A DNA stretch of 24,469 bases from Jimgerdemannia flammicorona. Lineage: Eukaryota; Mucoromycota; Endogonomycetes; Endogonales; Endogonaceae. Location of the stretch: the NCBI GenBank assembly GCA_003990745.1, contig RBNI01001084.1:1-24469 (forward strand), written 5' to 3'. Positions within the stretch are counted from its first letter, which is position 1. Each line of letters opens with the position of its first letter. Under the pieces are notes generated by a model. The model was not told the origin of the DNA. It did not search any database and saw nothing but the letters and a program-made list of their open reading frames with translations. Position numbers and translations under genes: made by a program. Shown here one piece after another: positions 8,712 to 18,990 of the stretch.

Positions 8712-9606
8712 TCATTTTGCATCATCGACGTCATCATTCCCATTGCCAACCTTCTCTTCCAATATACCTGATGCTAAGTCGGCCACCCAATCGTCGGTTC
8801 CCTCGCCTATGTCACCGCTGTGATGGGAGATGTGTTTCCGGCACCGAGCGATTTCCTCACGACACAGCCGCATGATATCTTCAGCCGAACACCTCTCTGA
8901 GCTCACGAATCTTGGTTGTTCTCATCATGGCGCTGGAGAATTCGGTGCACATGGGTGTGTAACGGTATAATCTGAGATGTGATGGGCAGCCTTTCCCACG
9001 ACGATAATTGTGCCTGAGATGGGTGGATATGAGGATTGAGCTGACTCCGTTGGTGCACAATATAGTGCAGGTCCATCAAATATTCCTTCAATTCTTTTAC
9101 CAACTTCACAGTCAGAAGCATTCGAATAAGCCTCTCAAATTCGAGAGCATCCAGAATAATGGACCCTTCCTCTACACGCCTAACATCCTCTCTCCTCCAA
9201 AATCCCAACCTCCGCTACCACCAAAACTCTTAATATGCTTAATATCCTTTTCAATACTAACACTATTATTCTCAACGATAGCATCATTAATCCGTTCTTG
9301 GTACTTTCTCACTCGCTACATTGCTTCCGGGGCTTCGATTTAATCAAGGGCAACAGCCGACGCATTCGAGCCTCTAGCTGTCGAGGTTGCCAGCGTGTAT
9401 TTTGTGTCATCATGACATTTCGTTACGGATTCACGCATTGGGGTCGCAAGGCACGAAATAGTTTTGGTTGCGTCAGTTAGCGAATGATGACACAGGCTAG
9501 GGATTTTGGGACATATGCTTTCTGGGACCTGGCGGCGAGATCGGCTGTCGCTGCCATGAATACTATTAGAGATTTCATCAAACCGCTTCCTTCGCCTCAC
9601 CAACAA
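8712..9606 (-). pseudogene. Broken - strand gene of unknown function
   Basis: Three - strand segments look coding and follow one another. First is 9606-9343 and onward through a TAA (9340-9342) and TAG (9316-9318) into RVRKYQERINDAIVENN and SIEKDIKHIKSF, an amphipathic, coiled-coil-like stretch. Then, after a frame change between 9208 and 9172, comes a segment with EFERLIRMLLTVKLVKELKEYLM, ending about 8903. Last is REEIARCRKHISHHSGDIGE with an acidic tail GNDDVDDAK stopping at 8712. The TAA and TAG sit where CAA/CAG codons would fit a helical stretch. Introns may explain the frame changes, but I found no convincing splice pair. No domain is recognised. CpG is present, so this is host DNA. 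Confidence 0.35.
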
Positions 9607-9947
9607 TCTTCAAGATTGCAACCACCTTCTCGATCTACATATATGTTATGTTGATCACCTCTACATTGGCACTGCCCCGTATTTTCCAATGGTCTACAGT
9701 ATAAGATCAGACCAACTTTACGGAGAGTCAGTTCAAATTAAAATATATATTATGCATTACACTGGTGAAACTCGCAAACACAAGCAAAATATTAAACTTA
9801 ATAGAAACTAGCTAAGCTAACTAGGGTACAGTGCAGGGAAAAATATACTAATCTAAACGATAGGGACAAAATGAAAGAATTCGATACACAGAAAAATGTC
9901 AAAAAGCGTTGCTCTAGGACACCTCTTCGCATCCCGCACATGCCATT
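9607..9947. other. 3' flank of the kinase gene
   Basis: No gene visible. AT-rich, with frequent taat/aata motifs that could serve 3'-end formation of the leftward-reading kinase gene. The stretch 9760-9890 (gctaagctaactagg) contains no repeat of note. Confidence 0.4.
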
Positions 9948-11113
9948 CTACTCCTCCACTTTCTCAACTCTCCTCTTCTTCTGTTTCATCCCTTTGGATC
10001 CCGAGAGGTCATCAACGGGGTGAGAAACAGAAGAGAGGGGAAGAGGTGGCAAGAGAGGCAGAAGAAGATGGCGGACATTACGAAAACGGTGAGAGAGCGC
10101 CGAAATGTCGTCGCGTTCGCGAGAACACACCCTCAGACAAGCCAAAACCACGTCCTTGGCCTCTGGCGTGAGGTGGGGCATTCTGGCAAAAATGATGTTG
10201 CGATCCGACATATACGCAGAGAATGCCGGATCGCTTGCCTTTGCCTCCACCCAGGGGCCAGAGCCGAAGATCATCGTATATAGTACAATCCCTAAAGCCC
10301 AGATGTCTGAGGTAAAGGGATTGTACACCGCCTGATCTCCTGCCGTCAGCTCCGGCGATCTGTAGGCAACAGTTCCGCCTACTGGCCACAGTGGGTCCTT
10401 TGCCACGGTTACTGCCAACCCTAGGTCAGCCCAACAGATGCGGATTTGACCGTTGGAAGCCCGGGTGTATAGACAGTTCCTGGATTTGATGTCACGATGG
10501 GCAACTCCGCGGGAGTGCATATATGCGACACCATCCAGCATCTGTCCGAAAACCACCCAAGCGACCTCTTCCTTTCGGGCGTCCCTAGGGTCGGCAAGTA
10601 ACTCGCCGACAGTGCCATCGCACTGTTCCATTTCTATGAAAGCGTAGTCATCCTCTTCACCGATGTTATAAACGGCGACGATGTGGTTGTTGTTCAACCG
10701 GACGGATAGCCGCATCTCCCGTCGGAATTGGCGGAGGTGGCTGTTCTTAGTATGGTGTTTTGAGAACACTTTCACAGCGCACATTGCCTTCCCAGGTCGG
10801 CTTGCCTCGAAGACGAGGCCGAACGCTCCCGACCCCAGCTCCCTTGTCAAAGTAAGGTTCCCATCTATACGGGTACCTACCCTGACAAGGGGGGGGTCTG
10901 GACGCGAGGAAGTCTCTTGGCCGGGAAAACCCTTTTGGAATAAATCAAAACTCTGTCATATATTGTTGCTTCGGACTCTCCTCAAGGAACTCAAACATCA
11001 ACGAAACGAGTATTCATAGTAGCATAACATACAAGTTCGCTCTGGTCGTCGTCGTTCTCAGGCATACCCGTAAGGTATTGGTTGCGGTTGTTGTCGTCGT
11101 GGGTTGGGTTCAT
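9948..11113 (-). CDS. Serine/threonine protein kinase, two exons
   Basis: Exon 2 (10952-9948) has no in-frame ATG before the kinase domain, so I looked upstream. Exon 1 runs from ATG 11113 to 11033 (27 codons, ending DDDQSEL). It is joined by an 80-bp intron with a consensus gtatgt donor and gacag acceptor in phase 0, giving about 361 residues. The kinase motifs are complete: glycine loop GSGAFG (67-72), lysine in CAVKVF (K88), candidate helix-C E106, HRDIKSRN (179-186; Lys two after Asp is typical of Ser/Thr kinases), DLG (203-205) and SPE (226-228). The C-terminus is Leu/Pro-rich and ends in a basic, possibly nuclear-targeting stretch (KQKKRRVEKVEE). It should phosphorylate protein Ser/Thr using ATP; substrate unknown. 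It is the active-looking paralogue of the pseudokinase at 3481-4608, same strand, about 5.3 kb apart. The 27-residue N-terminus has not been seen in the paralogue. Confidence 0.88.
10953..11032 (-). other. Intron of the kinase gene (80 bp)
   Basis: The donor gtatgt is complementary to 11027-11032; the acceptor gacag ends at 10953. Phase 0 on both sides; removing it joins an ATG-initiated exon to the kinase frame, which otherwise meets a TGA at 10956-10958. A branch-point-like agcaac lies about 19 bases before the acceptor. Confidence 0.75.
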
Positions 11114-12339
11114 GCTTTCGAAACACCGGTAGAGAGGAGTTGTGTAAATAAAAAAATTTCAATTTTGTGATTGTTATAGCAACCATATATGGACGAGCTG
11201 ATTTCCGTAACTGATAGGAACTAAGATTACTCTAAACGTCGACAAACCTATAATGTTCTCATGGGGCGCGAGCTTTTAGATTTCGGAGAGAAGGGATGCA
11301 GTTTAAGCAAGCGTCTTGTAATATGTCCCGTAATTTGCCTGTCCCCCGTGTAATTTACCTGCCGGGCAAACTGTGTCTAATTTGACTACTAAGCCCTTAG
11401 TCCCTGCCTCGTCATTTTCAATGGTGATATTTCAAATGTTCGTGTGATGGAATATGACTTGGAATCGATTTCAGAGAATCACAGTCCGAACTTTCAACGA
11501 TCGAAACAATCATCACCTTTATCATTATACATACTACGGCGTTGATGAACCGGTGTGATTGTCCACTGGTATTGGTGAGCCATACAATTGCCCTCCTTCC
11601 TCTTTTTCTTGGGGGAGTGTTAAATTTTTATGTCGCACCATTGTTCCCTTATCGTACTATTATACCACAAGGTTATTCGCCCGCATGCGCTGGCTTAGCT
11701 GATTTGGCGGATATAATTGTTGCCATTATTGATATTTATACACTGTAATTGAATCGCCATTCTAAGTAGGCAGTATGTCCAAAAATTAAAATATTGACAA
11801 CTTTGCACTCGATTCAAAAATAAGCAGGTAATTTTGGAAGTGCGCCTAATTTTTGCTAGATTTAGCGAGTGGAATTGAAAGTGACAAATCCATCAGCAAT
11901 TGTGAATTCTTAAGGGTTTGTTCAATAATACTATTACCATCGCCTCCCATCGCTCCTCTACGGGCTGGCGAGATTGGTTGTAAAGCTTCTTCCACCCGCA
12001 TTTGACCTACATACATTACCACATCACAACGAAAAGTTCGTACCCCTTATTTTATTCAATTCACAATATAGCCTGCATGTAGTTATATACATACGTATAA
12101 GTTATTCGCCATCTTTCCAGCCTTTTCAAATATCATACCTGCCCAAACCATTTTGTCCAAGCTATGTTATAAGTAACACACGTCCAAGTCGCCCACATAA
12201 CTTTATCACCCTGTAGAGGTATTAATAGCTACGTTATGCCAATAATATTGAATAACCTTTATGAATTATCAAAATTAGCATATAAAGATTTGAGAGCGAC
12301 AAGCGATAATAACAGGAGCATCTTGTTAGCCATCCTCAT
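11114..12339. other. Upstream region of the kinase gene, no gene recognised
   Basis: Host-like DNA with CpG. A + strand ORF at 11545-11748 (first ATG at 11545) encodes a hydrophobic stretch (IALLPLFLGGVLNFYV) but has no leader, homology or neighbour support; I treat it as unproven. Two imperfect copies of gtaatttgcctg / gtaatttacctg lie at 11328-11361. Another ORF at 11974-12216 is AT-rich with no domain. Promoter elements for the leftward kinase gene presumably lie in the first few hundred bases, but no clear TATA box is visible. Confidence 0.4.
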
Positions 12340-12620
12340 GCCAGCCTGCACGCATTTTGCCAGCCTACATGTAACTCGCTAATCTCTATGCATTTTGCTA
12401 GCCTACACACATCTCGCACACATACCCGCATGCATACCTGCATGCATATGCGCATGCTTGCACATCAGTGCATCCCCATGTTCGCATTTCCGTATGCTCC
12501 CATTACCGCACTCCCGCCTGATCACTGACCTCTATGTATATCGCCAGCTGGCCCTCGCATATCTGCATGCAACTTGTCAGCCCAAACACATCTTGACAGC
12601 TCACACATATCTCCCATCTC
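12340..12620. repeat. Minisatellite-like region, 38-bp unit and catgcat motifs
   Basis: gcattttgccagcctacatg at 12352 recurs at 12390 as gcattttgctagcctacaca, a 38-bp period, with a partial unit starting about 12340. It grades into a run rich in cccgcatgcatacctgcatgcatatgcgc (12425-12460) and more dispersed 'cagc..acacatct' copies to about 12610. A 15-base segment (12400-12414) is repeated inverted with one mismatch at 12666-12680. An ORF across this stretch is only repeat translation. Confidence 0.6.
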
Positions 12621-12778
12621 ACCAACGTATCTAGTCAACATGACATAGATACGTGATGACTAGTAAGATGTGTGTATGCTGGTGAGATTAGTGTGGGCGC
12701 AATGCGAGTGTACATAGGCTTCCGTGATTCTACAAAGCGAAAGAGAGAGTAGTTAGCAATAGTTGGAACATTTGCTGA

Positions 12779-13081
12779 CCGTCATTACAAAGGGAATCTA
12801 GTAATGCATGGGGTCATTCCAAGGGTAATGCGGAAGAAGGAAACGTATGTACTTTGCCCACTGTATGTGAGCAATATGACACCAAAGCCACTTGTAAACA
12901 AAATATGTAAACCTGTATATTCCGCACCAAGTGTGCCAAGTGCAATGAAATATTTAAAATCTTGGAACATGAATCTGAATCTGAATCCACGATAGATTGT
13001 GACTCAGATAACATCCCAATAATTCCATATATTTCAGCAAGAAGGAAAATACTTGAACAGCAGCATGCCAAATTCTGGTAA
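12779..13081 (+). pseudogene. Cys-rich fragment, zinc-finger-like, one in-frame stop
   Basis: An open + strand frame from 12779 to TAA 13079-13081, broken once by TAA at 12908. Six cysteines are clustered: NVCTLPTVCEQ, KATCKQ, then after the stop TCIFRTKCAKCNEIF. The spacing C-x5-C-x8-C before the stop and C-x5-C-x2-C after it suggests metal binding, though it matches no family I can name. A Ser/Glu stretch (HESESES) and an Arg/Lys-rich end (SARRKILEQQHAKFW) follow. There is no ATG in the frame before the stop, so it is either an internal/last exon with the TAA inside an unseen intron, or a relic. It is shielded from the repeats to the left and has host-like composition. Confidence 0.35.
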
Positions 13082-14399
13082 TAATGTTAACTGATTATGG
13101 TTGTTCAAGGACAAGGCAGAGAAGAAAATTGTTAATTTCCTTTTTTTTCTTTTTCTTTTAGTCGTTTATGTGGAGGATGATGGAATATATTTTTCTTTGT
13201 TTTAGAGGTGGTAAAATGCACGAAGGACAGTTATTTGGAAAATAAAGCAAAATTAATGAGTTGTCGTGTAGTTTTTCGGAATCAAGGTATTTGAATTTTA
13301 AACTATCCATCTACATCTATATTTCGGTGGAAGCATCTTTCTACCTAAGAAAAATCAGTCATCGTAATATAATTTCAATGGCGCCAAACCAATTCCTTCT
13401 TCCATTCCACCATTTACCTACCCCTCTTTCGTGGTACTGTGACTTAGGGCCATGGCTCTACTCCTATTGTAACAGTCTGACGCTTACCTGCTCACACACA
13501 CCCATAAAACTGAACCATGCCAGTGGCGGTTACCTTTGTAACAATGACTGCCATTCTCTCGTTAATATGTTGAGTTTATCCAATCTGGAATCGCTCTCCC
13601 AATGCCGCATAAGCACGCCCTGTCCTCTTCCTCGTACTCCTGACACCTCGCTTGTCCCTCCTAGCCAACTGCACCCCAGTACGTCGAGCCAATGGTGTGG
13701 TAATTTGTCAGGTCGTCTTTCATAGACAACGACAGAAAATGGCATTGAGGAGTGCTTGCCAGCGATACGGCACAAGTCCAGACTGTAGTATTGGTAGTAT
13801 TAGTCGTGGTTTGTGCAGGGGGCTATGTTGTTCGAGTTGGCATTAGTTGGCTTTTTCGAACGCAAATTTTCCTAGGCGGGGCAGATTTGCTCAATCTCTC
13901 AATTTGGTTTATTAATCCGACCGGCTCTTTATAATTTTTCAATTCCCCATACTCGATAAATACCTCTAATAACAATATTCTTCTTCTCCTTTACCTCCTC
14001 TTTGCATCGTTGACATCAGACATAGTGATCTGCAACCCGACCCAACTCGGCGGAACAGATTTACGAACCTCCCCAAAATACCCAATATCTTCACAAAAAT
14101 ACCTCCAAATTCAAAATAATTCAGTATAGTATTTTGCATCTAAAGTGGAATAAGCTTGCCAAGTTATATTGAATTCGGACTTGTTTCGAAGGCGATATTG
14201 GGGTATTTTATGAATATCTTGATAGAAATCAAAATTATTTGACAATTGTATTTACCTTTAAGTGATAAAGATCTATTCGAAATTATGGCAAATTCAAAGA
14301 AAATTACACAGAGATATTTGGTGGATCTTTCACCTGCACTCAGGATTCTGCCTTGTCAGAACACTAATTATACTAGCTTCTAGATCTGCTGACATTTTT
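13082..14399. other. Host intergenic region with unproven ORFs
   Basis: A 26-base pyrimidine run ending in tttag (about 13138-13162) looks like a 3' splice site, but no exon can be attached. A + strand frame from ATG 13378 to 13725 is Pro/Ser/Cys-rich and overlaps a - strand frame (13530-13775); neither has a domain. A short + strand frame ending at 13934 has one strong hydrophobic segment (TVVLVVLVVVCAGGYVV) and could be the last exon of a membrane protein. From about 13935 nothing coding is visible; CpG is last seen near 14277, which marks the start of the gypsy nest. Confidence 0.3.
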
Positions 14400-14720
14400 T
14401 CTTATATAGAGGAGTCCTTCTGTTAATTAGTCTATATATCAAAGCTGGAGCTTATGGTATCAGGTATATATTTGACATGCATAATTTGTGTGACTTGGCT
14501 TGCTGTTCATAGCATTATGTAGGGGCATGTGGTCAAAAACAGGATGCATCCAAAATGGGCAAAATCCTGGATTCTGATACATGTATAATTGAAAGAAGTC
14601 CATTTCTATTTCTATCTCTAAAGTATCCTAATTACTCAGTGGAGCATTCCAGATACTTCTTGCAGTTTTTATAGAGGCATTACTAGTATTCTAGTAGGGT
14701 CAAGAAGATAGAGACCTCTA

Positions 14721-14764
14721 TGTATAAATAGCATAGGATTCAAGTAATAATAAAGGACAGAGTT
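14721..14764 (+). promoter_or_regulatory. LTR core promoter and poly(A) signals of gypsy 1
   Basis: tgtataaata at 14721-14730, aataaag at 14749-14755, then cagagttggttca. The same three blocks in the same order and almost the same spacing occur at 18991-19040 in gypsy 2, which identifies both as LTR promoter/R regions. LTR ends are not defined. Confidence 0.6.
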
Positions 14765-15129
14765 GGTTCAGATAATTAGAATTTATTAGGAAATTGACAA
14801 CTCAAGTACATATTCTGAGAATTTATAGATCTAAGAATTAGATATATATATTAGTAATTATTTTTCAAACCTTCTGAGAGATTCTTTAGATACTTTACTT
14901 AGTAAATTTCTTAGAAAATACATCATGACTACTATATATCCTTTTAGTCTACATCCAGACCAATTACTACTCTTTGACTATTAAGCAATTCTGGTAGAGA
15001 CTGCCAAATTTCACATTAGTAGAGATATCTAGAAATAATTTTTAAAATTAAATATTTAAAGTAAAATCCATAACCACTATACTGAAATACTACTAATATA
15101 AGAGACTCTACTATGCTATACTAGTATAT

Positions 15130-15881
15130 ACTATGAGAATGTTATTACCTTCTTTAAGGATTTGGAAACATATATAGTCAACTGCTATATTTATATCAAT
15201 AATGAAAAGATAGATATTCTCAAAGCCTATTTATATAATGAGACCTTAACTATAGCCAATAGTATAGTCACATCAAGAAACCTCTTTATCATTATCACTA
15301 GATCTAATGATATAATCAAGACCTATATTATTGCTTATTTTACTCAGAATTAAGAACTTACAGTACTTAACATTGGCCTCAGCACTATTATAATTAGTCT
15401 AAAAGAGAGCTCTATTACTTTCTAGACCTAGATATAGAAGAATTACAATCTATATAATATTATAATAAAGAAGTTTGATAAAGTACTTCCTGCTACCCAG
15501 AATATATAAAAAAACTATGCAGGACAAATAGATATATCTGGGCCAGCAGTATATACTCTGAGGATCTCTTTATTTATTATAGACTTCAAACTGGCCTCAG
15601 ATATACTGATGAACTCTTTGGTAGCCCATCTGATAGAGTTCCAGACTGTAATAGTGATAGCAGTTAGAGCTCAGATGGTCCAGCTAGTAGCCTCCCCTAT
15701 ACCTATATCTATGACTAGCAGTAAGCTGATAGAGTTGATCAAAAAGGTCATTAATCTAGTATTGAGTAATAAGATATAGCAAATTGATAACAAGCTACAA
15801 TAGTTCAAGTAGAAAAATATCTCAAATGACTTCTAAAAGTACTATAAATATAGAAAGATCAGCTATGTGACAAGATACTAC
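15130..15881 (+). pseudogene. Gypsy 1 Gag relic with Y-Y-Y-Y zinc knuckle
   Basis: The + strand relic begins with FKDLETYIVNCYIY (15162-15353 open), similar in layout to the Gag capsid of Ty3-like elements, and is then broken by stops. At 15840-15881 the frame reads Y-x2-Y-x4-Y-x4-Y, exactly the spacing of a CCHC zinc knuckle (C-x2-C-x4-H-x4-C). Each ligand codon is one transition from the expected codon: TGC to TAC, TGT to TAT, CAT/CAC to TAT or TAC. Two glycines of a typical knuckle appear as R and S, also by G-to-A. It cannot bind zinc or package RNA. Gag identity rests on this spacing plus its position upstream of protease and reverse transcriptase. Confidence 0.7.
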
Positions 15882-16479
15882 TCCATCTATAAGTAAGAGC
15901 AATGGTCAGTAACTATATATCTATCCAAGTAATGTCTGCTAGCTATATCTCTTCTATCAATTATATAGACATAAGCAAGTAGTCAAAGGACTCAGCCAAG
16001 GTCTATCCAGCTGTAAAAAACATCTATTTCAATCTGATAGCCAGAAGAACATGAGAAAAACAGATAATTACTAGAGTCAGCAGAGTTAACAAAATCAGCC
16101 AGAGTGGAATAGTATTAAAAAATGAGATAATGGCAGATATAAAGAAAGGTAACAAGAAGCTAATAAATGAGTAAGTTATGGAAATACTTATCCTTTTGGT
16201 ACCAAAGAAGAAGACAAAGTAAGTCTAAAAGAAGTATAGAATGATCAATATAATAAATGATAGGAAACCTTACTCAATTATAATATTCTTGGTCAAAATA
16301 CCCACTGATATAATCTACAAACAACTCTTTACTATTTCACTAATAGTTTAGAAGATGTTAAGATAAGAACTATAATATGGTATTATTGTAGTAAAACTAA
16401 CAGAAGAACTCATAATTGAGATTATCACCCAAGAGCCCATCAAGAAGTTAGCAGGAATGGCTATAATAGTCTCTATAGA

Positions 16480-16600
16480 TAAACTTACCATGACCTTATA
16501 TGGGAAGATAGAAATAGATAGTAAAGAGTATGAGATCATCTTCAATACCAATACCTCAGAGAACTATATCTCAGAATATATATATGACTAAGACTATAGA
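16480..16600 (+). pseudogene. Gypsy 1 aspartic protease relic
   Basis: LTMTLYGKIEIDSKEYEIIF is followed by N-T-N-T-S at 16544-16558, then ENYISEYIYD. Retroviral-type aspartic proteases have D-T-G-A-S here. All three changes (D to N, G to N, A to T) are G-to-A transitions, so the catalytic Asp is lost. Stops follow. A further piece, about 16670-16790 (VRIGTTEYLLNTIVFLDIS), may be the protease end. Confidence 0.65.
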
Positions 16601-17214
16601 ATGAGTAATTAAGCTTATCAATCTAATTATAAGTATGGCAAATAGAACTCTATATCTATGTGGGCTAGTAGAAGGCCTCAGAGTGAGGATTGGTACTACA
16701 GAATACCTGCTTAATACTATTGTCTTTCTGGATATCTCATTAGTAAACATTTTAATTAGTATGGTCTAGTTATAGATATAAGATGCATATATTTGCCTAG
16801 ATACTATATAGTTAGTCCTAAGAAATAGTAATAGCATTTCAGTCTAGACTAAAGTCTGATTAATATAGGCTGAAGATAACAATAAGGATAATAATAGAAC
16901 AGATAATATCTCAGATAAGGAAGATCATAAGGAGGGTGATGAGTAGGTATATATTATGATAGTAAACTCTCTAATAGACCCTGATCTAAATAAGTAGTAG
17001 TTGTACAATCTTATACTTATACTAAACAAAGCTCTATTTACTAACAAGATAGAGGATTTCAGACACTGTACTATTATCCAATACTACATATATACTAGTA
17101 ATATGGTCTTAATTTAGCAGAAAGTATATAGGCTTAGTTTACAGAAAAGAACTTTTATATATGTAAGAATAATTGGAAAAGTTAATAGTACTTGGGGTAA
17201 TATAGCTATCAGAG

Positions 17215-17748
17215 AGTCCCTGAGTCGCTCTGATCATCATTCTGGATAAGAATAAAAACTTATAACTTTGCAGCAATTTCTAGAAGCTCAATCTGGCAAT
17301 AGTCAAGGATACATATCTCTTGCCTAAAATCAATGAGCTTCTAGATATATTGAGTAGAGGCATATGGTTCTTAACCTTGGACCTGAAAAGTAAGTTCTGG
17401 CAGATTGAGTTGACTCTAGAGGATAGGTCAAAAATAATATTTATTATAATGAATGAGCTATATAAGTACTGGTATGTATATATTAATAGAGCTCATAAAT
17501 ACTCTGATAATATTCCAGTATCTTATAGACTTGATACTATGACTATATATCAGCAAGTTCATACTGATCTATATAGATGATGTTATTATATATTCTTAAT
17601 CTATAAAAAGCATATAGAGTACTTAGTAATTATAATAAAAGCCTTTCAGTATATCAATCTTATACTTAACTGCAAGAAGTGTTTCTTTACTCAAAAGTAG
17701 GTTATATATCTGAGATACATCATTGATGGTGCTGGAATCTATTATAAT
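17215..17748 (+). pseudogene. Gypsy 1 reverse transcriptase fragment
   Basis: LPKINELLDILSRGIWFLT and LDLKSKFWQIELTLEDRSK (17320-17430) are the palm/fingers signature of Ty3/gypsy reverse transcriptase. The catalytic LIYIDDVIIYS is still intact at about 17562-17595 in another frame. LILNCKKCFFTQK then YLRYIIDGAGI (about 17660-17735) match the thumb start, after which homology stops. Stops and at least one frameshift break the frame. N-terminal pieces upstream (KNKNLQLCSNF) are read across frame changes. Confidence 0.82.
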
Positions 17749-17984
17749 GGTGACCCCAGAATGATGACATCAGTACAAGAGATAGCCTTTCCTCGCAAGC
17801 CACCAGATTAGAGCATAAGAAGATCATATGGTATACAAGATGAGTAATGATGACCAAGTGTGAGTCATTGTGACCATAGTACAAGCATCTTGAGAAATAT
17901 AAAAAAAGGATCAAGGAACTACAATAGCAGCAACCAATAAGACCCATCAATTCCAAAATAGCTCAAAGACTTACCACAAACAAA
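17749..17984 (+). promoter_or_regulatory. Promoter-like leader of the orphan ORF
   Basis: Starts at the abrupt end of gypsy 1. A TATA box (aaatataaaaaaagg, about 17897-17911) lies about 85 bases before ATG 17985, and the ATG is preceded by a CA-rich leader ending ttaccacaaacaaa. It resembles a genuine fungal promoter and 5' UTR, or a U3 region if this is part of a long LTR. Confidence 0.45.
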
Positions 17985-18799
17985 ATGCCTGCTGCTCACC
18001 AAACCTCAAGGTCAAGGAACCACCAAGGCACCTCAGTTGAAGAAAGGATGTTCCAAGACATCAGAAGAGCCATGAGGGCCTACTCAAGAAGGACTCCTAG
18101 TGTCAACTTGAGTACTAGTGACCCTTATCATTATATCCTCTACTATCATGAAATGGAAACAAGGATCACTATTGCTACTGAATGCCTACAAATGTGGCAG
18201 GAGTATGAAATAAGAAATCTCCTCTACCAGGAGTTCTCACAGGCCAGCACTCAAGAGCTACAAGATACCACTCCCATAGATATATATAAAACAAAGACAG
18301 CTAAGAAGATCCATCAGATCTTCAGACATGCACCATAGTTGATCCCCAACTTGAAGTATATTAGAGTCTCAGACTTTAGAGATCTGTCAGCCCACCATAT
18401 CAATATACTAGAAGCCAGGGTGGCTACAGAAGCCCAGTCCACTATCACCCTTGACAGTGATGAAGTAGAAGACTTCTGGCACCCCATCCTTCAGGACAAC
18501 CCAGACCAATTTCTATAAGGATTGATCTCAGTATTCCAAGGCCTAAGTATCCAGGTAGACCTCTCCAAGACCTCACATTTGTTCCCTATTTTGTAGAAGA
18601 GAACCTCATAGACTGGAGAGCCCCAGATCTCCTTATTCCCACTGCTGCTGCCACTGAATATGATATATGCAAAGCATGTGAAATATGTGAAATATACAAC
18701 CTATGTGATGATGACAAATTCATGGACCTCATCTCCTTTAAAGACATCCTGACCTCTGATGAGGATGAAGCCTCTATGGTCTTGAACATTCTACTCTAA
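17985..18799 (+). pseudogene. Unrecognised ORF, broken, next to gypsy 2
   Basis: ATG 17985 in a good context opens 117 codons to TAG 18338, and the same frame goes on (KYIRVSDFRDLSAHHINI, DSDEVEDFWHPILQDNPDQF) to a TAA near 18518. After a shift near 18555 a further frame (RPLQDLTFVPYFVEENLIDW, then ICKACEICEIYNLCDDD) ends in TAA at 18797. The reconstructed length is about 270 residues; it is helical, with four Cys and an acidic end (TSDEDEAS). I recognise no domain. It lacks CpG almost completely, like the transposons around it. Either it is a gene carried by a retrotransposon, perhaps inside a long LTR, or a host gene engulfed by the nest. Confidence 0.5.
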
Positions 18800-18990
18800 A
18801 GTTCTTTGGTTATTCTGAATAATGCCAGTACTGACATTCTGAGATAATACTGAATTATACCAGCATCCTAAACATGTACAACCATCAGTACTGACCCTGG
18901 AACTTAGTAGTTTTTTCTGTCCTAGTATTTTATTTTAGTTATTGAAATTTATATTTAGCTTTATATCTTAGCAACCATTGAATTATATTT

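Larger units (their letters stand above)
14400..17748 (+). mobile_element. Ty3/gypsy element 1, heavily decayed, 3' truncated
   Basis: A + strand LTR retrotransposon reduced to AT-rich relics with one CpG in 3.3 kb. Order: LTR-like signals (14721-14755), Gag (about 15130-15881) with a ruined zinc knuckle, protease relic (about 16480-16600), then reverse transcriptase (17215-17735) breaking off just after the YIDD region. RNase H, integrase and the 3' LTR are missing, replaced by unrelated sequence at about 17748. The protein order fits Ty3/gypsy. Amino-acid changes are almost all explained by C-to-T or G-to-A. Confidence 0.85.

Noticed and set aside
10020..10647. Several ORFs overlapping the active kinase on other frames
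   Set aside because: They mirror the conserved kinase frame and carry no motif.
11545..11748. Hydrophobic small ORF as a membrane protein gene
   Set aside because: Composition-driven, with no promoter, splice or domain evidence; mentioned only in the regional description.
12395..12634. 79-codon ORF in the minisatellite
   Set aside because: Its Ala/Cys/His/Leu pattern simply translates the catgcat/acacat repeats; no leader or domain.
14074..14206. Imperfect inverted repeat (aaaatacccaatatc / gatattggggtatttt), possible MITE
   Set aside because: Only about 16 bases match, homology stops on both sides and no target duplication is visible.
16348..16551. - strand 67-codon ORF in gypsy 1
   Set aside because: Mirror frame of the protease relic in AT-rich sequence; no independent support.
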